A stretch of DNA of 14,662 nt, from the NCBI GenBank assembly GCA_947481985.1, contig CANKIK010000116.1, forward strand, positions 1-14,662, in the 5' to 3' direction. The DNA comes from QWOP01 sp003669605 (GTDB lineage: Bacteria > Planctomycetota > Planctomycetia > Pirellulales > UBA1268). How positions within the stretch are numbered: the first letter of the stretch is position 1; each line of letters opens with the position of its first letter. The position numbers were made by a program, and so were the translations under genes. Under the pieces are notes generated by a model. The model made no database searches. It worked only from the letters and a program-made list of their open reading frames with translations, and had not been told where the DNA came from. Below, one piece after another: positions 13,725 through 14,662 of this stretch.

Positions 13725-14662
13725 ATGCAACACACGACCACCCACCTCACTCAAAAAATCGCTCGATTGGTGGCGCTCGTCGTGGCTCTCGGCACGGGTG
13801 TCGGCCAGGGGCCAGCGTCTGCCGAATCATGGCTGGGGGGTGATTTTGCCAAGGGGGTGTGGGCCCGCCTCAGTGGCCACGCGTCTGCCGACGATGCTTT
13901 TGAGCTGCGGAATCCGCCATCGATGGAACCCGCCACGAACCATTTCCTGGTCACGGCAGACCGCCAGTACCTCGTCGGTCCGAGTGATGGCGAGTCGGTC
14001 CCATTCGCCGTGGCCTTGGACCGGGCGTGGCCGTCCTCAGACTCCTGGGGCAAAGACACTCCGACTTGGTGGAGCGAGGTGATGCCGGTGTCTGCTGGCA
14101 TCCAGGAAGAACAGATCCTTCCGCTTCCGGGTATCGCAGAGGAGAGTTCGTCTGACAGCGCAGGACTGGAGACATGGCGGGATCCGATTCCGACGATGCA
14201 TCCGTCATACCCGGATGATTACGCTCCGTTCGCTCCGCTCCGGGCCAAGGGCTTCAAAACAGCGTTTCATAAGGTCGTCAGCGACTACCGGAATTTTTAT
14301 TCCTGCGAAAGCCTGGTGGGACTGACAGCGGTGTTTGGTGCCGGGGCGCTGATGGCGAACACCGGTTTTGATCAAACCATGCAGAACGCCTGGCAGACGA
14401 GCGTGACGCCGTCCGGTTTCGGTCACTTTGTCGCCGGCACGAAGTTCCTGGGAGAAGGTCGGTATGAGCTCCCTGTCTGGGGAGCGGCAGCCGTGACTGG
14501 CATGTTGCTGGAAAACTCAGTATTCGGCGACGTGGTTGGGGAGTGGGGATCGCGATCCCTGCGGATGTTCACGGTCGGGGCTCCACCGCTGTACGTGCTC
14601 CAAATGGCGACGGGTGCCTCAAGACCTGCCGACGGTCAGGGCAGTCAGTGGCACATGCTCAA
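13725..14662 (+). CDS. PAP2-like membrane protein, 3' end outside the window
   Basis: The frame is open from the ATG at 13725 to the window edge (312 residues, incomplete). It starts with a signal peptide or first membrane helix (LTQKIARLVALVVALGTGVGQG, then PASA). A variable region of about 150 residues follows. From about residue 195 come helices SLVGLTAVFGAGALMANTGF, PVWGAAAVTGMLLENSVFG and MFTVGAPPLYVLQMATGASRP. The last resembles the first PAP2 phosphatase motif KX6RP, ending in Arg300-Pro301. However, the position of the Lys is Gln293, which would weaken phosphate binding if it is truly the catalytic motif. The SGH and SRxxxH motifs would lie past the window. If active, it would dephosphorylate a lipid or isoprenoid phosphate at the envelope. 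It is probably co-transcribed with the BBP7-type gene 18 bp upstream. Confidence 0.65.
   Translation, partial: MQHTTTHLTQKIARLVALVVALGTGVGQGPASAESWLGGDFAKGVWARLSGHASADDAFELRNPPSMEPATNHFLVTADRQYLVGPSDGESVPFAVALDRAWPSSDSWGKDTPTWWSEVMPVSAGIQEEQILPLPGIAEESSSDSAGLETWRDPIPTMHPSYPDDYAPFAPLRAKGFKTAFHKVVSDYRNFYSCESLVGLTAVFGAGALMANTGFDQTMQNAWQTSVTPSGFGHFVAGTKFLGEGRYELPVWGAAAVTGMLLENSVFGDVVGEWGSRSLRMFTVGAPPLYVLQMATGASRPADGQGSQWHML

Noticed and set aside
12615..13754. Long minus-strand open frame (379 codons) opposite the BBP7-type gene
   Set aside because: It mirrors the plus-strand gene in high-GC DNA, has Arg/Gly-rich shadow composition and no recognisable domain, whereas the plus strand has a signal peptide and family motifs.
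1..14662. CRISPR array, tRNA or rRNA genes, phage genes or defence systems
   Set aside because: Scanning both strands by eye showed no regular direct-repeat array, no tRNA-like cloverleaf, and no recognisable phage or defence-gene motif.

Overview
The window looks like a stretch of a planctomycete chromosome (phylum Planctomycetota) with fairly high GC. The assignment rests on gene families that are typical of, or nearly confined to, that phylum: a DUF1559 protein with a prepilin-type N-terminus, a DUF1587/1595/1592/1588/1585 cytochrome-like protein followed by a DUF1552 protein, a BBP7-type outer-membrane barrel, and a PAP2-like protein. No rRNA, tRNA or CRISPR array is visible. All family names come from reading motifs by eye; no search was run.

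Positions 1-2830 are a disturbed, accessory-looking segment. It holds one apparently intact gene, a cytosolic-type PAPS sulfotransferase on the minus strand (621-1550). Around it lie a decayed ISL3-type transposase (1641-2297), a fragment that reads like an outer-membrane or porin-like protein (2341-2826), and a short minus-strand ORF with a zinc-knuckle-like CxxCGGSG motif (110-319). Three copies of a motif of up to about 27 nt sit at 85-150 (two) and 2798-2824 (one), all in the same orientation. They resemble the multiple terminal repeats of IS21-type elements. Two of the broken reading frames end inside copies of the motif.

Positions 3025-4481 hold a DUF1559 pseudopilin-like protein and a small membrane-anchored protein whose start codon overlaps the DUF1559 stop codon by one base.

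Positions 4668-9598 form a tight three-gene operon. Gene one is a secreted protein with two CxxCH haem motifs and a discoidin-like domain inserted inside its DUF1592 region. Gene two is a Tat-exported DUF1552 protein that overlaps it by 4 bp. Gene three encodes a seven-bladed beta-propeller with no signal peptide of its own. The propeller lies in the same reading frame as DUF1552, after one UGA stop and a single CAG codon, so limited readthrough would give an exported DUF1552-propeller fusion. This is the most interesting feature of the window.

Positions 9718-12169 carry a nucleoside:H+ symporter-like MFS permease, a 79-residue conserved-looking hypothetical protein, a possible 49-residue ORF with an excellent ribosome-binding site, and a two-helix membrane protein of unknown function. 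A roughly 300-bp spacer with nested inverted repeats follows. The window ends with a cell-envelope pair: a BBP7-type outer-membrane barrel protein (12468-13706) and, 18 bp downstream, a PAP2-like membrane protein that runs off the end.
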